From contig CAKSNL010000008.1 in NCBI GenBank assembly GCA_934476235.1, positions 30,894 to 94,893 of the forward strand: 64,000 nt of DNA, in the 5' to 3' direction. The stretch comes from an uncultured Clostridia bacterium (GTDB taxonomy: Bacteria; Bacillota; Clostridia; CAKSNL01; HGM11501). Below the pieces are notes generated by a model, which saw only the letters and a program-made list of their open reading frames with translations, did no database searches and was not told where the DNA came from. Position numbers and translations under genes: made by a program. Each line of letters starts with the position of its first letter. The stretch's first letter is position 1. This document shows, piece after piece, positions 42,374 to 51,107 of the stretch.

Positions 42374-44188
42374 ATGGGAAGAATACACGTTCTTGAAAAA
42401 AGCGTTTCGAATCTTATCGCGGCGGGCGAGGTTGTTTCGCGCCCCGCGTCGGCGGTCAAGGAATTACTTGAAAACTCTATGGACGCGAAAGCTAAACACA
42501 TCACCGTTGAGATAAAAAACGGCGGAATATCATTCCTTAAGGTGACGGACGACGGAACGGGAATCGAAGAGGACGATATTTTGACCGCGTTTATGCCGCA
42601 TGCGACAAGCAAGATAAAAAATGCGGAGGATTTGGGCAGCATCATGACGTACGGCTTTCGCGGAGAGGCGTTATCGAGCATCGCGGCGGTATCGCGCGTC
42701 ACTCTTGTAACCAAGACGGAGGACTCCGACGCGGCGGTAAAGATCATGCTTGAGGGCGGAACCGTGACGGGAAGCGAAAACGCCGGCGCGAAAACGGGAA
42801 CGAGCATCTTGGTGTCGGACATATTTTTCAACACTCCGGCACGGTACAAATTTTTGAAAAAGGATTCTGCCGAGGCTGCCGCGGTGACCGATGTGTGCCA
42901 GAAGGCGGCGCTTTCAAGACCTGACATATCGCTTTGCTATATAAGCTCCGGGCGCGAGGTGTTTAAGACCCAGGGCGACGGGGACCTTTTAAACGCAATC
43001 TATTCGGTGTTCGGGTCAGACCTATCCAAGCACATGATAAAGCTTGACTATCAGGATAAAAACATCCGCGTTTCGGGCTATGCCGGCACCGCTGCCGCGG
43101 CAAGACCCAACAGGAACATGCAGCTTTTCTTTGTGAACGGAAGAAGCGTTGTAAGCCGCGCCGTGTCGTTCGCGCTTTCCGAGGCTTATAAAAATCAGCT
43201 CACGGTCGGGCGTTTTCCGTCCGCCGTGTTAAATATCGAGGTTGACCCGTCAACGGTGGACGTTAACGTGCACCCGGCAAAGACGGAGGTTAAATTTACC
43301 GACGAGAAGGCGGTCTATGACGCGGTGTACTGGGGCGTTAAAAACATGCTTTACGAAAAGCCCTATGTTCCCGAGGTTAAGAGCGTTACGGAAACCCGTA
43401 AAAAAGAGGAGCCTTTTAAGGAGATACCCAAAACGGAGGCGCGCGTTTTTGCCGAGGTTAAAAAGAGTGTGGAGAGCTTTAACCAAAGGTCCGGCTTTAA
43501 AAAGATAGAGCCGGTTAAAAAGGAAGTTTCCATGTTTGCTGCGGAGGAGAGAGTGAAGTACGACCCGAAGATAAAGGAGGCGCCCGTTCAGCAGGAGATA
43601 AGGACGGAGGAGACGGATGATTTTTTGCTCATCGGGCAGATATTCGGCACCTATCTCATTGCCGAGAAGGGGTCCAGAATGCTGATTTTCGACCAGCACG
43701 CCGCGCACGAGCGGTTAAATTACGAGGCGCTTAAGAAAAAGAAGGAGGAAAACGAGCCCGCGGGTCAGCTTTTCCTCGTGCCCGAGGTAATTTCTTTAAG
43801 CCCTTCCGAAATGGTTGTCTGGGAGGATAACAGGGAATTTTTGGAGTCTATCGGCTTTGAAACGGACAAGATGGGCGAAAACGACATTATGGTAAGGAGC
43901 GCACCGGACGGAACCGCGGTTTCCGACTGCGGAGATGTGATACTGGAGCTTTTGACAATATTGGGCGACGATAAGCACGACAAGCGCACATATTTGGAGG
44001 AGCGCGCAATGTACAGCGTGTCCTGCAAGGCGGCGATAAAGGCGAACATGGCAATTTCGCCGCTGGAGCAGAGGGAGCTTATTAAAAAGGTGCTCGCGCT
44101 TCCCGGAATCAACACCTGCCCGCACGGCAGACCGATAATGATTGAAATGACGAAAGAAAAAATAGAAAAGGAATTTAAAAGAACATGA
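42374..44188 (+). CDS. mutL: DNA mismatch repair protein MutL (endonuclease type)
   Basis: 604 residues. N-terminal GHKL ATPase motifs ENSMDAKA, DDGTGI and YGFRGEALSSI; the C-terminal half contains DQHAAHERLNYE, the metal-binding endonuclease motif of MutL in bacteria that lack MutH, plus the CPHGRP motif. A nicking role is therefore expected. Overlaps miaA by four bases (ATGA). Confidence 0.97.
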   Translation: MGRIHVLEKSVSNLIAAGEVVSRPASAVKELLENSMDAKAKHITVEIKNGGISFLKVTDDGTGIEEDDILTAFMPHATSKIKNAEDLGSIMTYGFRGEALSSIAAVSRVTLVTKTEDSDAAVKIMLEGGTVTGSENAGAKTGTSILVSDIFFNTPARYKFLKKDSAEAAAVTDVCQKAALSRPDISLCYISSGREVFKTQGDGDLLNAIYSVFGSDLSKHMIKLDYQDKNIRVSGYAGTAAAARPNRNMQLFFVNGRSVVSRAVSFALSEAYKNQLTVGRFPSAVLNIEVDPSTVDVNVHPAKTEVKFTDEKAVYDAVYWGVKNMLYEKPYVPEVKSVTETRKKEEPFKEIPKTEARVFAEVKKSVESFNQRSGFKKIEPVKKEVSMFAAEERVKYDPKIKEAPVQQEIRTEETDDFLLIGQIFGTYLIAEKGSRMLIFDQHAAHERLNYEALKKKKEENEPAGQLFLVPEVISLSPSEMVVWEDNREFLESIGFETDKMGENDIMVRSAPDGTAVSDCGDVILELLTILGDDKHDKRTYLEERAMYSVSCKAAIKANMAISPLEQRELIKKVLALPGINTCPHGRPIMIEMTKEKIEKEFKRT

Positions 44189-45126
44189 AAACGCCCGTTA
44201 TCGCCGTGACAGGACCGACCGCGTCGGGAAAGAGCGCGCTTTCCTTAAATCTTGCCTTAAAATACGGCGGAGAGATAGTTTCGGCGGACTCGATGCAGAT
44301 ATATAAGGGGCTTTCCGTCGGCACCGCGAAGCCGACGGAAGAGGAAATGAAAAAGGTCCGCCACCACCTTACGGATATTTTGGAGCCGGAGGAAAAATTC
44401 TCCGCGGCGGACTTTGTGAAAAGGGCTAAAGAGGCGGTTTCTCTCATCGCGTCGCGCGGGCATCTTCCGATAATCGCCGGCGGGACGGGGCTCTACATTG
44501 ATTCGCTCCTTTACTCTAATGGCTTTTCGCACCCGGCGGAGGATCCCGCTTTAAGGCGGGAGCTTACCCTTCTTGCGGAAAAGGAGGGGGCTGGCGCGGT
44601 TTACGGCATCTTAAAAAGCCTTGATGAGGAGGCGGCAAAAAGGATTCACCCCAACAACTTAAAAAGGGTCATCCGCGCCGTCGAAATCATAAAAAGCACG
44701 AATAAGAGCCTTGACGAAAGCCTTGAAAAGCCTTCCGCGGTATCGCAAATGTACGAGGTTTTGTACGTTTTCATCAACCCCGAAAGAGAAGAGCTTTACA
44801 AAAGGATAGACGCGCGGGTGGACGAAATGATGGAAAACGGGCTTTTGGACGAGGCAAAAATGCTCTATGACAGAAACATTGACCCCGGCGCGACAAGCGT
44901 TCAGGCAATCGGCTATAAGGAGTTTTTCGGGGTGTTCCGAGGGGAGAAAACGCTTGATGAAGCGGTAGAGGAGCTTAAGAGGGACACGCGCCGCTACGCA
45001 AAAAGACAGGTGACGTGGTTTTCGCGCCGGAAGGATGCGCTTATTTTAGAGCGGGGCGAGCTTTCGCTTTTGGAGGCGGCGGACGAATTTAAGCGCTTTA
45101 TGGCTCTTGCCGGAAAGGATAAATAA
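44185..45126 (+). CDS. miaA: tRNA dimethylallyltransferase
   Basis: 313 residues. Adds a prenyl group to A37 of tRNAs reading U-initial codons, the step before MiaB. P-loop GPTASGKSAL, SADSMQIYKGL, GTAKPT, and GGTGLYIDSLLY are intact; RDTRRYAKRQVTWFSR is the tRNA-binding C-terminal motif. The ATGA overlap with mutL follows the miaA-mutL neighbourhood found in many bacteria. Confidence 0.97.
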   Translation: MKTPVIAVTGPTASGKSALSLNLALKYGGEIVSADSMQIYKGLSVGTAKPTEEEMKKVRHHLTDILEPEEKFSAADFVKRAKEAVSLIASRGHLPIIAGGTGLYIDSLLYSNGFSHPAEDPALRRELTLLAEKEGAGAVYGILKSLDEEAAKRIHPNNLKRVIRAVEIIKSTNKSLDESLEKPSAVSQMYEVLYVFINPEREELYKRIDARVDEMMENGLLDEAKMLYDRNIDPGATSVQAIGYKEFFGVFRGEKTLDEAVEELKRDTRRYAKRQVTWFSRRKDALILERGELSLLEAADEFKRFMALAGKDK

Positions 45127-45128
45127 AA

Positions 45129-46301
45129 ATGAGAAGAATAATTGCTGCCGTAACGGCGGTGATACTGCTTTTTACGGCTTGCTTTGCCGTGTACTACATC
45201 AAAAGCTCAAAGGACATCGGCAAAACCGTGACGGCGGTTGAAAAAACGTTCGAAAAATCAGCCGAGACCGAAGGCTTTATCGTGAAGAACGAGAAGGTCA
45301 TAGACCTCTCGGGCGGAGAGTTCGCGCGGTTTTACTTTAAGAGCGGGGACAAGGTGTCCGGCGGGTCAAAGGTCGCCTCGCTTTACAGCAGTGAGTCCGA
45401 CGGGGCGCTGATTTCCGAGATTGAGAAGATTGACGAGCGGATAAAGGACCTCGGGAGCGACTATGTCAACCTCACCGCGAACGACGTTTTGAAGGTCGAA
45501 AACTACATTGACGCAGACCTTGACAAAATTCAGAGCGTTATGGAAAGCGGCAATGCGGCGTCCGAAACGCTTTTAAAGGACCGCCTCACCGCGCTCTTTA
45601 ACATCAAGCACACCAATTCCGCGCCGGAGAATGACGACGAGGCGGCGCTTAAAAGGGAAAAGCAGGCGCTTGAAGCCAAGCTTTCCTCGGCGAAGAGCGA
45701 TATTTTATCGCCGATGGGCGGTATCTTTTCCGAGAAGGCGGACGGGTTTGAGGGCTTGATGACCGAGGAGAAGGCAAAATCCGTCACGGTGTCCGAGGCG
45801 GAGACTCTCCTTTCCGAAAAGGAAAATGAAACGAAAAGGGCGGCAAAGATAATTGATAACTATAAATGGTTCATTGTCTGCTGCGTGCCGGAAAAAAACG
45901 TGTCCGGGAAAAATGAGGGAGATAAAGTAAAGCTTGAAATGCCGGCGGGCGAGGTGATTTCCGGCGTTATCGAGCACATTTCGGAGCCGGAGGACGGAAA
46001 ATGCGCACTCACGGTTTCGTCGGACAGGGACTTTTCGTCACTTGCGGACGCAAGAAAGGTCAAAATCAAGATAATATTTGAAAGCTATAAAGGTTTTGTT
46101 ATCCCGACAAAGGCGTTTCATATATATAACGGCGAATACGGCGTGTTCGTCAGAAAAAATTCAAAAAAGATATTTAAGAAGACCGAGGTCATATATTCCG
46201 ACGGCGAGTACAGTGTGGTTTCAAAATCGTCCGAAACGGAGTTAAAGCTCTATGACGCGGTTATAACGGACGGTGATTTAAGTGAATACTACGATAGCTG
46301 A
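45129..46301 (+). CDS. HlyD-like membrane protein of the division cluster
   Basis: 390 residues. One N-terminal membrane anchor (about 5-24), then a barrel-sandwich/lipoyl-like hybrid with a long helical hairpin (about 95-190) and a C-terminal beta domain, the layout of HlyD/membrane-fusion proteins. No ATPase or exporter partner adjoins. In many Clostridia such a gene stands before yggS-sepF, so a cell-envelope or division role is more likely than export. Its last 20 bases overlap yggS. Confidence 0.75.
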   Translation: MRRIIAAVTAVILLFTACFAVYYIKSSKDIGKTVTAVEKTFEKSAETEGFIVKNEKVIDLSGGEFARFYFKSGDKVSGGSKVASLYSSESDGALISEIEKIDERIKDLGSDYVNLTANDVLKVENYIDADLDKIQSVMESGNAASETLLKDRLTALFNIKHTNSAPENDDEAALKREKQALEAKLSSAKSDILSPMGGIFSEKADGFEGLMTEEKAKSVTVSEAETLLSEKENETKRAAKIIDNYKWFIVCCVPEKNVSGKNEGDKVKLEMPAGEVISGVIEHISEPEDGKCALTVSSDRDFSSLADARKVKIKIIFESYKGFVIPTKAFHIYNGEYGVFVRKNSKKIFKKTEVIYSDGEYSVVSKSSETELKLYDAVITDGDLSEYYDS

Positions 46302-46968
46302 AAACATTAAAAGGATCAGGGACGAGATTGCTTCGTCGGCTCTTAGGGCGGGGAGGGACCCCGGTGAGATAACGCTCATGGCGGTGTCAAAGACAAAGCC
46401 GTTGGAGGCGGCAAAGGAGGCGGCGGGGTGCGGCGTTATTTTAGGCGAGAACTACGTTCAGGAGTTTAGGGAAAAGTATGAAAAGGAGCCGGAGCTTCCC
46501 TGGCACTTTATCGGTCACCTTCAGACGAACAAGGTCAAATACATCGTCGGCAAGGCGAAGATGATTCACTCGGTGGACAGTCTGCATCTTGCCGAAAAGA
46601 TAAATTCCGAGTCGGAAAAAAGAAAAATAGTGACCGATTGCCTGGCGGAAATAAATTCCGGGTGCGAGGAAAGCAAATTTGGTTTGACATTTTCCGAATC
46701 TTTATATATAATAAAGAAAATGGCTGAATTTGAAAACATCAGAATGAGGGGGCTCATGACTGTTGCACCGTTCTGCGAAAATGCGGAGGACAACAGGGAC
46801 ATATTTAAAAGGATGAAGGACACTTTTTTAAGAATAAAAGAAGAGGTGCCTTCATTTGACACGCTTTCAATGGGCATGAGTGCGGACTTTTCCGTTGCCG
46901 CGGAGGAGGGCGCTACGATAGTCAGAGTCGGGACGGCAATATTCGGCGCGAGAAATTATACAAAGTAA
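46282..46968 (+). CDS. yggS: YggS-family PLP homeostasis protein
   Basis: 228 residues. Alanine-racemase-like barrel that carries PLP: the PLP lysine lies in LMAVSKTKP, and HFIGHLQTNKVKYI and MGMSADFSVAAEEGATIVRVG are signature blocks. GTG 46282, overlapping the upstream gene. It is the ylmE position of the Bacillus division cluster and probably buffers free PLP. Confidence 0.95.
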   Translation: MNTTIAENIKRIRDEIASSALRAGRDPGEITLMAVSKTKPLEAAKEAAGCGVILGENYVQEFREKYEKEPELPWHFIGHLQTNKVKYIVGKAKMIHSVDSLHLAEKINSESEKRKIVTDCLAEINSGCEESKFGLTFSESLYIIKKMAEFENIRMRGLMTVAPFCENAEDNRDIFKRMKDTFLRIKEEVPSFDTLSMGMSADFSVAAEEGATIVRVGTAIFGARNYTK

Positions 46969-46996
46969 AAAATTTCAGTGAAAGGAAAGATACAAG

Positions 46997-47494
46997 GTGG
47001 CAAACATATTAAACAAGATAGGCGACATGATTTTCGGACCCGAGGATTATGATGACGAGGAAATGACCGAAGTGGAAGGGACCGAAGAAAAAGAAGAAAA
47101 AAGAGGAATGGACTTTTTCCGCCGCGACGAGTTAAAGACCGAGGTCAAGAAGGACGATTTTTCCCGTACATACGGCAAAAAGGGCAAGGTCGTAAACATC
47201 ACCTCCACGACTCAGTTTGAGGTTGTTGTGCTTCAGCCCGAGTCCTTTGAAGAGGCGAAGGACATTGCGGACAATTTAAAGTCCAAAAAGCCCGTTATCG
47301 TCAACCTTGAAAAGATAGAAAAGGAGCAGGCAAGGAGAATGGTGGACTTTGTTTCCGGCGCGTCCTATGCCTTAGGCGGCGATATTCAGAAGATTTCCAA
47401 CATGATCTTTTTGGTAACGCCCTACACGGTCGGCATCTTAGGCGACTTTAAGGACGAGCTCAAGAACAAGGGAATATTCCCCTGGAGCTATTGA
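46997..47494 (+). CDS. sepF: Cell division protein SepF
   Basis: 165 residues. N-terminal amphipathic membrane-targeting segment, acidic linker, and a C-terminal SepF domain (about 85-160; VVVLQPESFEEAKDIADNLK, VNLEKIEKEQARRMVDFVSG). Bundles FtsZ filaments and tethers them to the membrane. GTG start at 46997 after GAAAGGAAAG. Followed by yggT with a gap of two bases. Confidence 0.95.
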   Translation: MANILNKIGDMIFGPEDYDDEEMTEVEGTEEKEEKRGMDFFRRDELKTEVKKDDFSRTYGKKGKVVNITSTTQFEVVVLQPESFEEAKDIADNLKSKKPVIVNLEKIEKEQARRMVDFVSGASYALGGDIQKISNMIFLVTPYTVGILGDFKDELKNKGIFPWSY

Positions 47495-47496
47495 TA

Positions 47497-47763
47497 ATGG
47501 TTTTTTTCATAATATTAAGACTTTTGGAGCTTTACGAGCTTGTTTTACTGACACGCTGCGTCTGCTCGTTCATTTTCATGGGAACGTACAATGCGTTTTA
47601 TATGTTTCTCATTAAAATAACCGAGCCTGTGTTAAGACCTGTGAGGGACCTTCTTTCGCGCACGCCGCTGGGCGGTATGCCGCTTGATTTTTCGCCGGTC
47701 GCCGTAATGCTTATGATTGGGGTTTTGGAGCGTTGGGTTTACTTATTAAGCAGAATGTTTTAG
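47497..47763 (+). CDS. YggT-family membrane protein (YlmG)
   Basis: 88 residues, two membrane helices with the typical PVLRPVRDLLSRTPLGGMPLDFSPV loop shape (two transmembrane segments around it). Linked by position to sepF and division or cofactor handling in many Gram-positives. ATG 47497 with GGAG upstream is used; the longer frame starts at TTG 47491. The 3' end overlaps the next gene by 31 bases. Confidence 0.9.
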   Translation: MVFFIILRLLELYELVLLTRCVCSFIFMGTYNAFYMFLIKITEPVLRPVRDLLSRTPLGGMPLDFSPVAVMLMIGVLERWVYLLSRMF

Positions 47764-48497
47764 CGCACGGCGCAAATGAGGAAGAGCGCCTTGTCCTCGC
47801 GAAGGCGTATGACGCGTACGTAAAGGCGGAAAAAAGCTCTTTTCCCGCTTTCACGCATTTTCTGGCGCCGAATGAGTGCGCCGCTGTCCGCCGCGCGTTT
47901 TCGGGGCGCGGCAAAGTTTCATTTTTCGGGGGATATGAGGACTCAGAACGCGTTATGGCGGGGTTTCATGCCGAAAATGAGGATTTTCCCGTTTCGGCGG
48001 TGGAGCTTTCGGGCGACTTTTCGGATCTGAGCCACAGGGACGTTTTGGGGAGCCTGATGAGCCTCGGAATCGACCGCGCCGTGACGGGCGATATCGTCGT
48101 TTCTCATGACGGTGCAGTCATTTTTTCGGAGGAGCGCATGGCTCCATATATAAAAGAAAATCTAACCTCCGTCGCGAGAGAAAAGGTCAAAGCAAGGGTC
48201 GTTTCGGTAAGTGAGGTCAATGTTACGCGGCAGTTTGACGAGAGCAAAAAAAGCGTAGCTTCCGAAAGGGCGGACGCGGTGGTCGGCGCGGTATTCAACC
48301 TTTCGAGGGCGGACGCGGCAGAGGCTATCGCGCGGTCGGAGGTCATGTTAAACTACAGCGTTTTATCCTCAAAGGACAAGCGCATATCATCGGGGGACGT
48401 TATTTCGGCAAGGGGCAGAGGAAAAGCCATAGTCACCTTTTCGGGGGACTTAAGCAAAAAAGGCAGGCTTTTCATTCTGATTAAAAAATATAAATGA
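47733..48497 (+). CDS. S4-domain RNA-binding protein YlmH
   Basis: 254 residues. N-terminal YlmH-type region (about 30-160) and a C-terminal S4 RNA-binding domain (about 180-250; RADAAEAIARSEVMLNY, ISSGDVISARGRGKAIV). YlmH relatives bind stalled large ribosomal subunits. TTG 47733 is the only start near the family N terminus, with GGAG just upstream, but the exact start is uncertain. It lies in the standard yggT-ylmH-divIVA order. Confidence 0.85.
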   Translation: MGLLIKQNVLAHGANEEERLVLAKAYDAYVKAEKSSFPAFTHFLAPNECAAVRRAFSGRGKVSFFGGYEDSERVMAGFHAENEDFPVSAVELSGDFSDLSHRDVLGSLMSLGIDRAVTGDIVVSHDGAVIFSEERMAPYIKENLTSVAREKVKARVVSVSEVNVTRQFDESKKSVASERADAVVGAVFNLSRADAAEAIARSEVMLNYSVLSSKDKRISSGDVISARGRGKAIVTFSGDLSKKGRLFILIKKYK

Positions 48498-48515
48498 TTT
48501 AAGGAGTTGGTTTTT

Positions 48516-48965
48516 ATGTATTCACCGCTTGAGCTTGAACAGATAGATTTTGAAAAAAAGGCGTTCGGCGGCTACAGTATGGAGGACGTTGACAGGACAT
48601 TTTCCGTGCTTAAGAGGGATTACGAGGAGCTTTACGTTGAAAACTCCGAGCTTAAGAAAAAGTTAAAGGCTTTAGAGGGGCAGGTTTCGGAGAGCGAGGA
48701 CATGAAGGAGACGCTTCACAACGTCTTAATCGCGGCTCAGAAGTCGAGCGACGAGAAGAGAGAGGCGAGCGAGAAGGAAGCCGAGCTCATTATAAAAAAG
48801 GCGGAGCTTGACGCCGAGAAGATAAGAAGCGGAGCGGAAAAAGAGGTTTCGGACCTTGAAAAGAGAAAAGAGGACTTAAAAAACGAGGTCTCCGTTTTCG
48901 TAACCAAGATGAGCGCGCTTTTCGAGGCTCAGGTCAAGTACTTAAATAAGTCGGAGGAGCTTTAA
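48516..48965 (+). CDS. DivIVA-domain protein
   Basis: 149 residues. N-terminal DivIVA motif (IDFEKKAFGGYSMEDVDRTF, which inserts in curved membrane), followed by a long coiled coil rich in Lys and Glu. Coordinates septum position or tip growth. ATG 48516 is chosen with AAGGAG at 48501-48506; the TTG at 48507 lies directly against that site. Directly followed by lspA. Confidence 0.93.
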   Translation: MYSPLELEQIDFEKKAFGGYSMEDVDRTFSVLKRDYEELYVENSELKKKLKALEGQVSESEDMKETLHNVLIAAQKSSDEKREASEKEAELIIKKAELDAEKIRSGAEKEVSDLEKRKEDLKNEVSVFVTKMSALFEAQVKYLNKSEEL

Positions 48966-49430
48966 ATGTATCTTGCGTTTTGCGGAGCTCTGACGCTTTT
49001 CACGGTTCTTTTGGACTTTGTGACGAAAAAAGTTGTCGCGGGGAATATGACGCTTTATCAGTCGATTCCGGTGATTCCCGGAGTTTTTAACATAACGTAC
49101 GTTAAGAACACCGGCGCGTCGTTCGGAATGATGGCGGGGGCAAGGTGGTTTTTTGTCGCGGTCACGGTATTGCTGATCGCCGCGGTCATTTATTACACGG
49201 TGAAAAATAATATTAAGGATAAGCTTTTCCTTGTTTCCGCGTCATTCGTGGTCGGCGGCGGAATCGGCAATCTGATCGACAGGATAGCGACGGGCGCGGT
49301 GGTGGACTTTTTTGACTTCTGCCTCATCAATTTTGCGATATTCAATGTGGCGGACTGCTTTGTCGTCGTCGGGGTCATTTTAATGGCAATATATTATATA
49401 AAAGAAGAAAGAGCGAAAAAAGAGGAATAG
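48966..49430 (+). CDS. lspA: Lipoprotein signal peptidase (signal peptidase II)
   Basis: 154 residues, four membrane helices. The two catalytic Asp lie in GGIGNLIDRI and FNVADCFVV, and the VKNTGASFGM loop is conserved. Cleaves the signal peptide of lipid-modified prolipoproteins, such as the two lipoproteins encoded in this window. ATG directly follows the divIVA stop. Confidence 0.97.
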   Translation: MYLAFCGALTLFTVLLDFVTKKVVAGNMTLYQSIPVIPGVFNITYVKNTGASFGMMAGARWFFVAVTVLLIAAVIYYTVKNNIKDKLFLVSASFVVGGGIGNLIDRIATGAVVDFFDFCLINFAIFNVADCFVVVGVILMAIYYIKEERAKKEE

Positions 49431-49432
49431 CC

Positions 49433-50356
49433 ATGGAAAAAAGCATCAATGTCACTGAGGACGGCGAAAACGTCCGGGCGGACGTTTTTGTTTCCGAAAA
49501 AGAGGAGAGTATTTCGCGCTCGTTTGCGGGAAAGCTCTTTTCCGGCGGACTGGCAAAGGTGAACGGCAGGGAGGCAAAGCCGAGCCTTAAGCTTAAAGCG
49601 GGCGATGTCATAACGCTCATAGTCCCCGAGCCGGAGGAGATTGACGCCATTCCCGAGGACATTTTTTTAGACATTGTTTATGAGGATGAAAGCGTACTGG
49701 TTATAAATAAGCCGCGGGGCATGGTTGTGCACCCGGCGGCGGGAAACGGGCATGGCACGGTGGTAAACGCCGCGCTTTTTCACTGCAATGGCTCGCTTTC
49801 CGGAATCAACGGGAGCGTGCGCCCCGGAATCGTTCACAGAATTGATAAGGACACGACGGGTCTACTGGTCATCGCGAAGAACGACCGCGCGCACAAAAGC
49901 CTGACCGACCAGCTTGCCGACCGTTCGCTTTCGAGGGTGTATTACGCTCTTGTGAACGGCAATATCAAAGAGGATGAGGGCACGGTTGACGCGCCAATCG
50001 GCAGAAGCCCGAAGGACAGAAAGAAGATGGCGGTCGTGCCGGACGGGCGCAGCGCGGTGACGGATTATAAGGTGATTGAGCGCTTCGGAGCGTACACCCT
50101 GGTTCGCTGCAAGCTGAGGACGGGGCGGACTCACCAGATAAGGGTGCACATGAAGCACATCGGTCACAGCGTGGTGGGCGACAAGGCGTACGGCATTAAA
50201 AACGAGCGGTTCGCACTGCCCGGTCAGCTTCTGCACGCAAAGGAAATTTCGTTTATCCATCCCGAGACGGGGGAGCGCGTGACCTTTTCGTGCCCGCTTC
50301 CGGAGGACTTTTCATCGGTTTTGGAAGTTCTGAGAAGAACAAAAAAGGACGGCTAA
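49433..50356 (+). CDS. rluD: RluD-family pseudouridine synthase
   Basis: 307 residues. N-terminal S4 domain (about 12-75), then the RluA-type catalytic domain: catalytic Asp in HRIDKDTTGLLV, and GRTHQIRVHMKHIGH. Modifies uridines of 23S rRNA; the exact site cannot be read from sequence. Two bases after lspA, the usual neighbour. Last gene of the 12.5-kb operon. Confidence 0.94.
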   Translation: MEKSINVTEDGENVRADVFVSEKEESISRSFAGKLFSGGLAKVNGREAKPSLKLKAGDVITLIVPEPEEIDAIPEDIFLDIVYEDESVLVINKPRGMVVHPAAGNGHGTVVNAALFHCNGSLSGINGSVRPGIVHRIDKDTTGLLVIAKNDRAHKSLTDQLADRSLSRVYYALVNGNIKEDEGTVDAPIGRSPKDRKKMAVVPDGRSAVTDYKVIERFGAYTLVRCKLRTGRTHQIRVHMKHIGHSVVGDKAYGIKNERFALPGQLLHAKEISFIHPETGERVTFSCPLPEDFSSVLEVLRRTKKDG

Positions 50357-50372
50357 AGCCGGTCCTTTTTTT
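50339..50372 (+). terminator. Intrinsic terminator after rluD
   Basis: Stem AAAAAAGGAC-GGCT with AGCC-G-GTCCTTTTTT (50341-50370), AA loop region, followed by T7. The last bases of rluD are within the left arm. Confidence 0.88.
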
Positions 50373-50397
50373 ATGCGTAAAAAGTCAGCTGTTTGTC

Positions 50398-50968
50398 TAA
50401 ACGGGTGCGCCGAAAAATCCTCCCGTCATTTGCTCCGCAAATGCCACCGTCTCGCTGCGGCTCGGTCACGCCTCGGTTCTGACAGTCCACCGGACTGTCA
50501 TTCATTGTCTCGGCGCCGCTTCGCTACCTTTAGCTCTTGAGGGCTTTTTTGCCTCGGCGCCGCTACGCTACCTTTAGCTCTTGAGGGCTTTTAAAGGCTC
50601 CAAGAGCTAAAGGCGTGGCGGAAAAAGACAACAAAAGTCTTTTTCCGTTAGGTGCGAAAAACCGTTCAAGGTTTTGTCGCACGCTCTTAAAACCGCAAAG
50701 GCGGTTTTAAGCGGGGTCTTACTCTGAGGGATTTTTAGGTGCACCCGCGTATTTCTCGCACCTCTCAGGTCGCCAAGGATGGCGACCCCTACGGTTTTTC
50801 CGCGCATACGGTTAGTGCACACTGTAGGGGATGGCGTCCTCGACATCACTTTGGTTTCACATCTGCTTTTGCCACTGCAGCCGTAGGGGAGGATGCCTTC
50901 ATCCTCCCGCTTTTTTTAACCCCGCCGCGGTCAGTGCACCGCAGGATGACACCCGTTGCAGACCTTTT
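50398..50968. repeat. Intergenic repeat island B
   Basis: Gene-free stretch between rluD and the second GH99-like gene. In order: boundary TAAACGGGTGCGCCGA (50398-50413) running into AAAAATCCTCCC; hairpins CATTTGCTCCGCAAATG and GACAGTCCACCGGACTGTC; a tandem duplication of a CGGCGCCGCT...CTTTAGCTCTTGAGGGCTTT unit (about 50510-50592); the three-hairpin unit (50607-50711); GAGGGATTTTT; palindrome GGTCGCCAAGGATGGCGACC (50768-50787); GGATGGCGTCCTCGACATC (50829-50847); and hairpin GGGAGGATG-CCTT-CATCCTCCC (50887-50908). The last four are set off by CCGTAGGG or CCCTACGG. ORFs here are repeat artefacts. Confidence 0.88.
50607..50711 (+). repeat. Three-hairpin element, copy B
   Basis: 105 bp, identical base for base to copy C at 56582-56686. 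Stem 1: CGGAAAAAGAC with GTCTTTTTCCG. Stem 2: GTGCGA-AAACC with GGTTT-TCGCAC. Stem 3: CTTAAAACCGC with GCGGTTTTAAG (perfect, AAAG loop). Confidence 0.95.
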
Positions 50969-51025
50969 TATGTGCAAATTTTATCAAAAACAGCAATATA
51001 TCTGAATAAATAGCAATATATTGTA

Positions 51026-51054
51026 TAGACAACGGTAAAAAAATGTGATAAAAT
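51026..51054 (+). promoter_or_regulatory. Promoter of the second GH99-like gene
   Basis: TAGACA (51026-51031), 17-base spacer, TAAAAT (51049-51054), giving a leader of about 45 bases before ATG 51108. Confidence 0.6.
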
Positions 51055-51107
51055 AATCTTAAGATGCCCATGTGCGGATAGGGCAGAAAAAAAGAGGAGG
51101 AACTGTT

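Noticed and set aside
50398..50968. CRISPR array
   Set aside because: Repeats are of several kinds, irregularly spaced and partly inverted, without uniform spacers; no cas genes.
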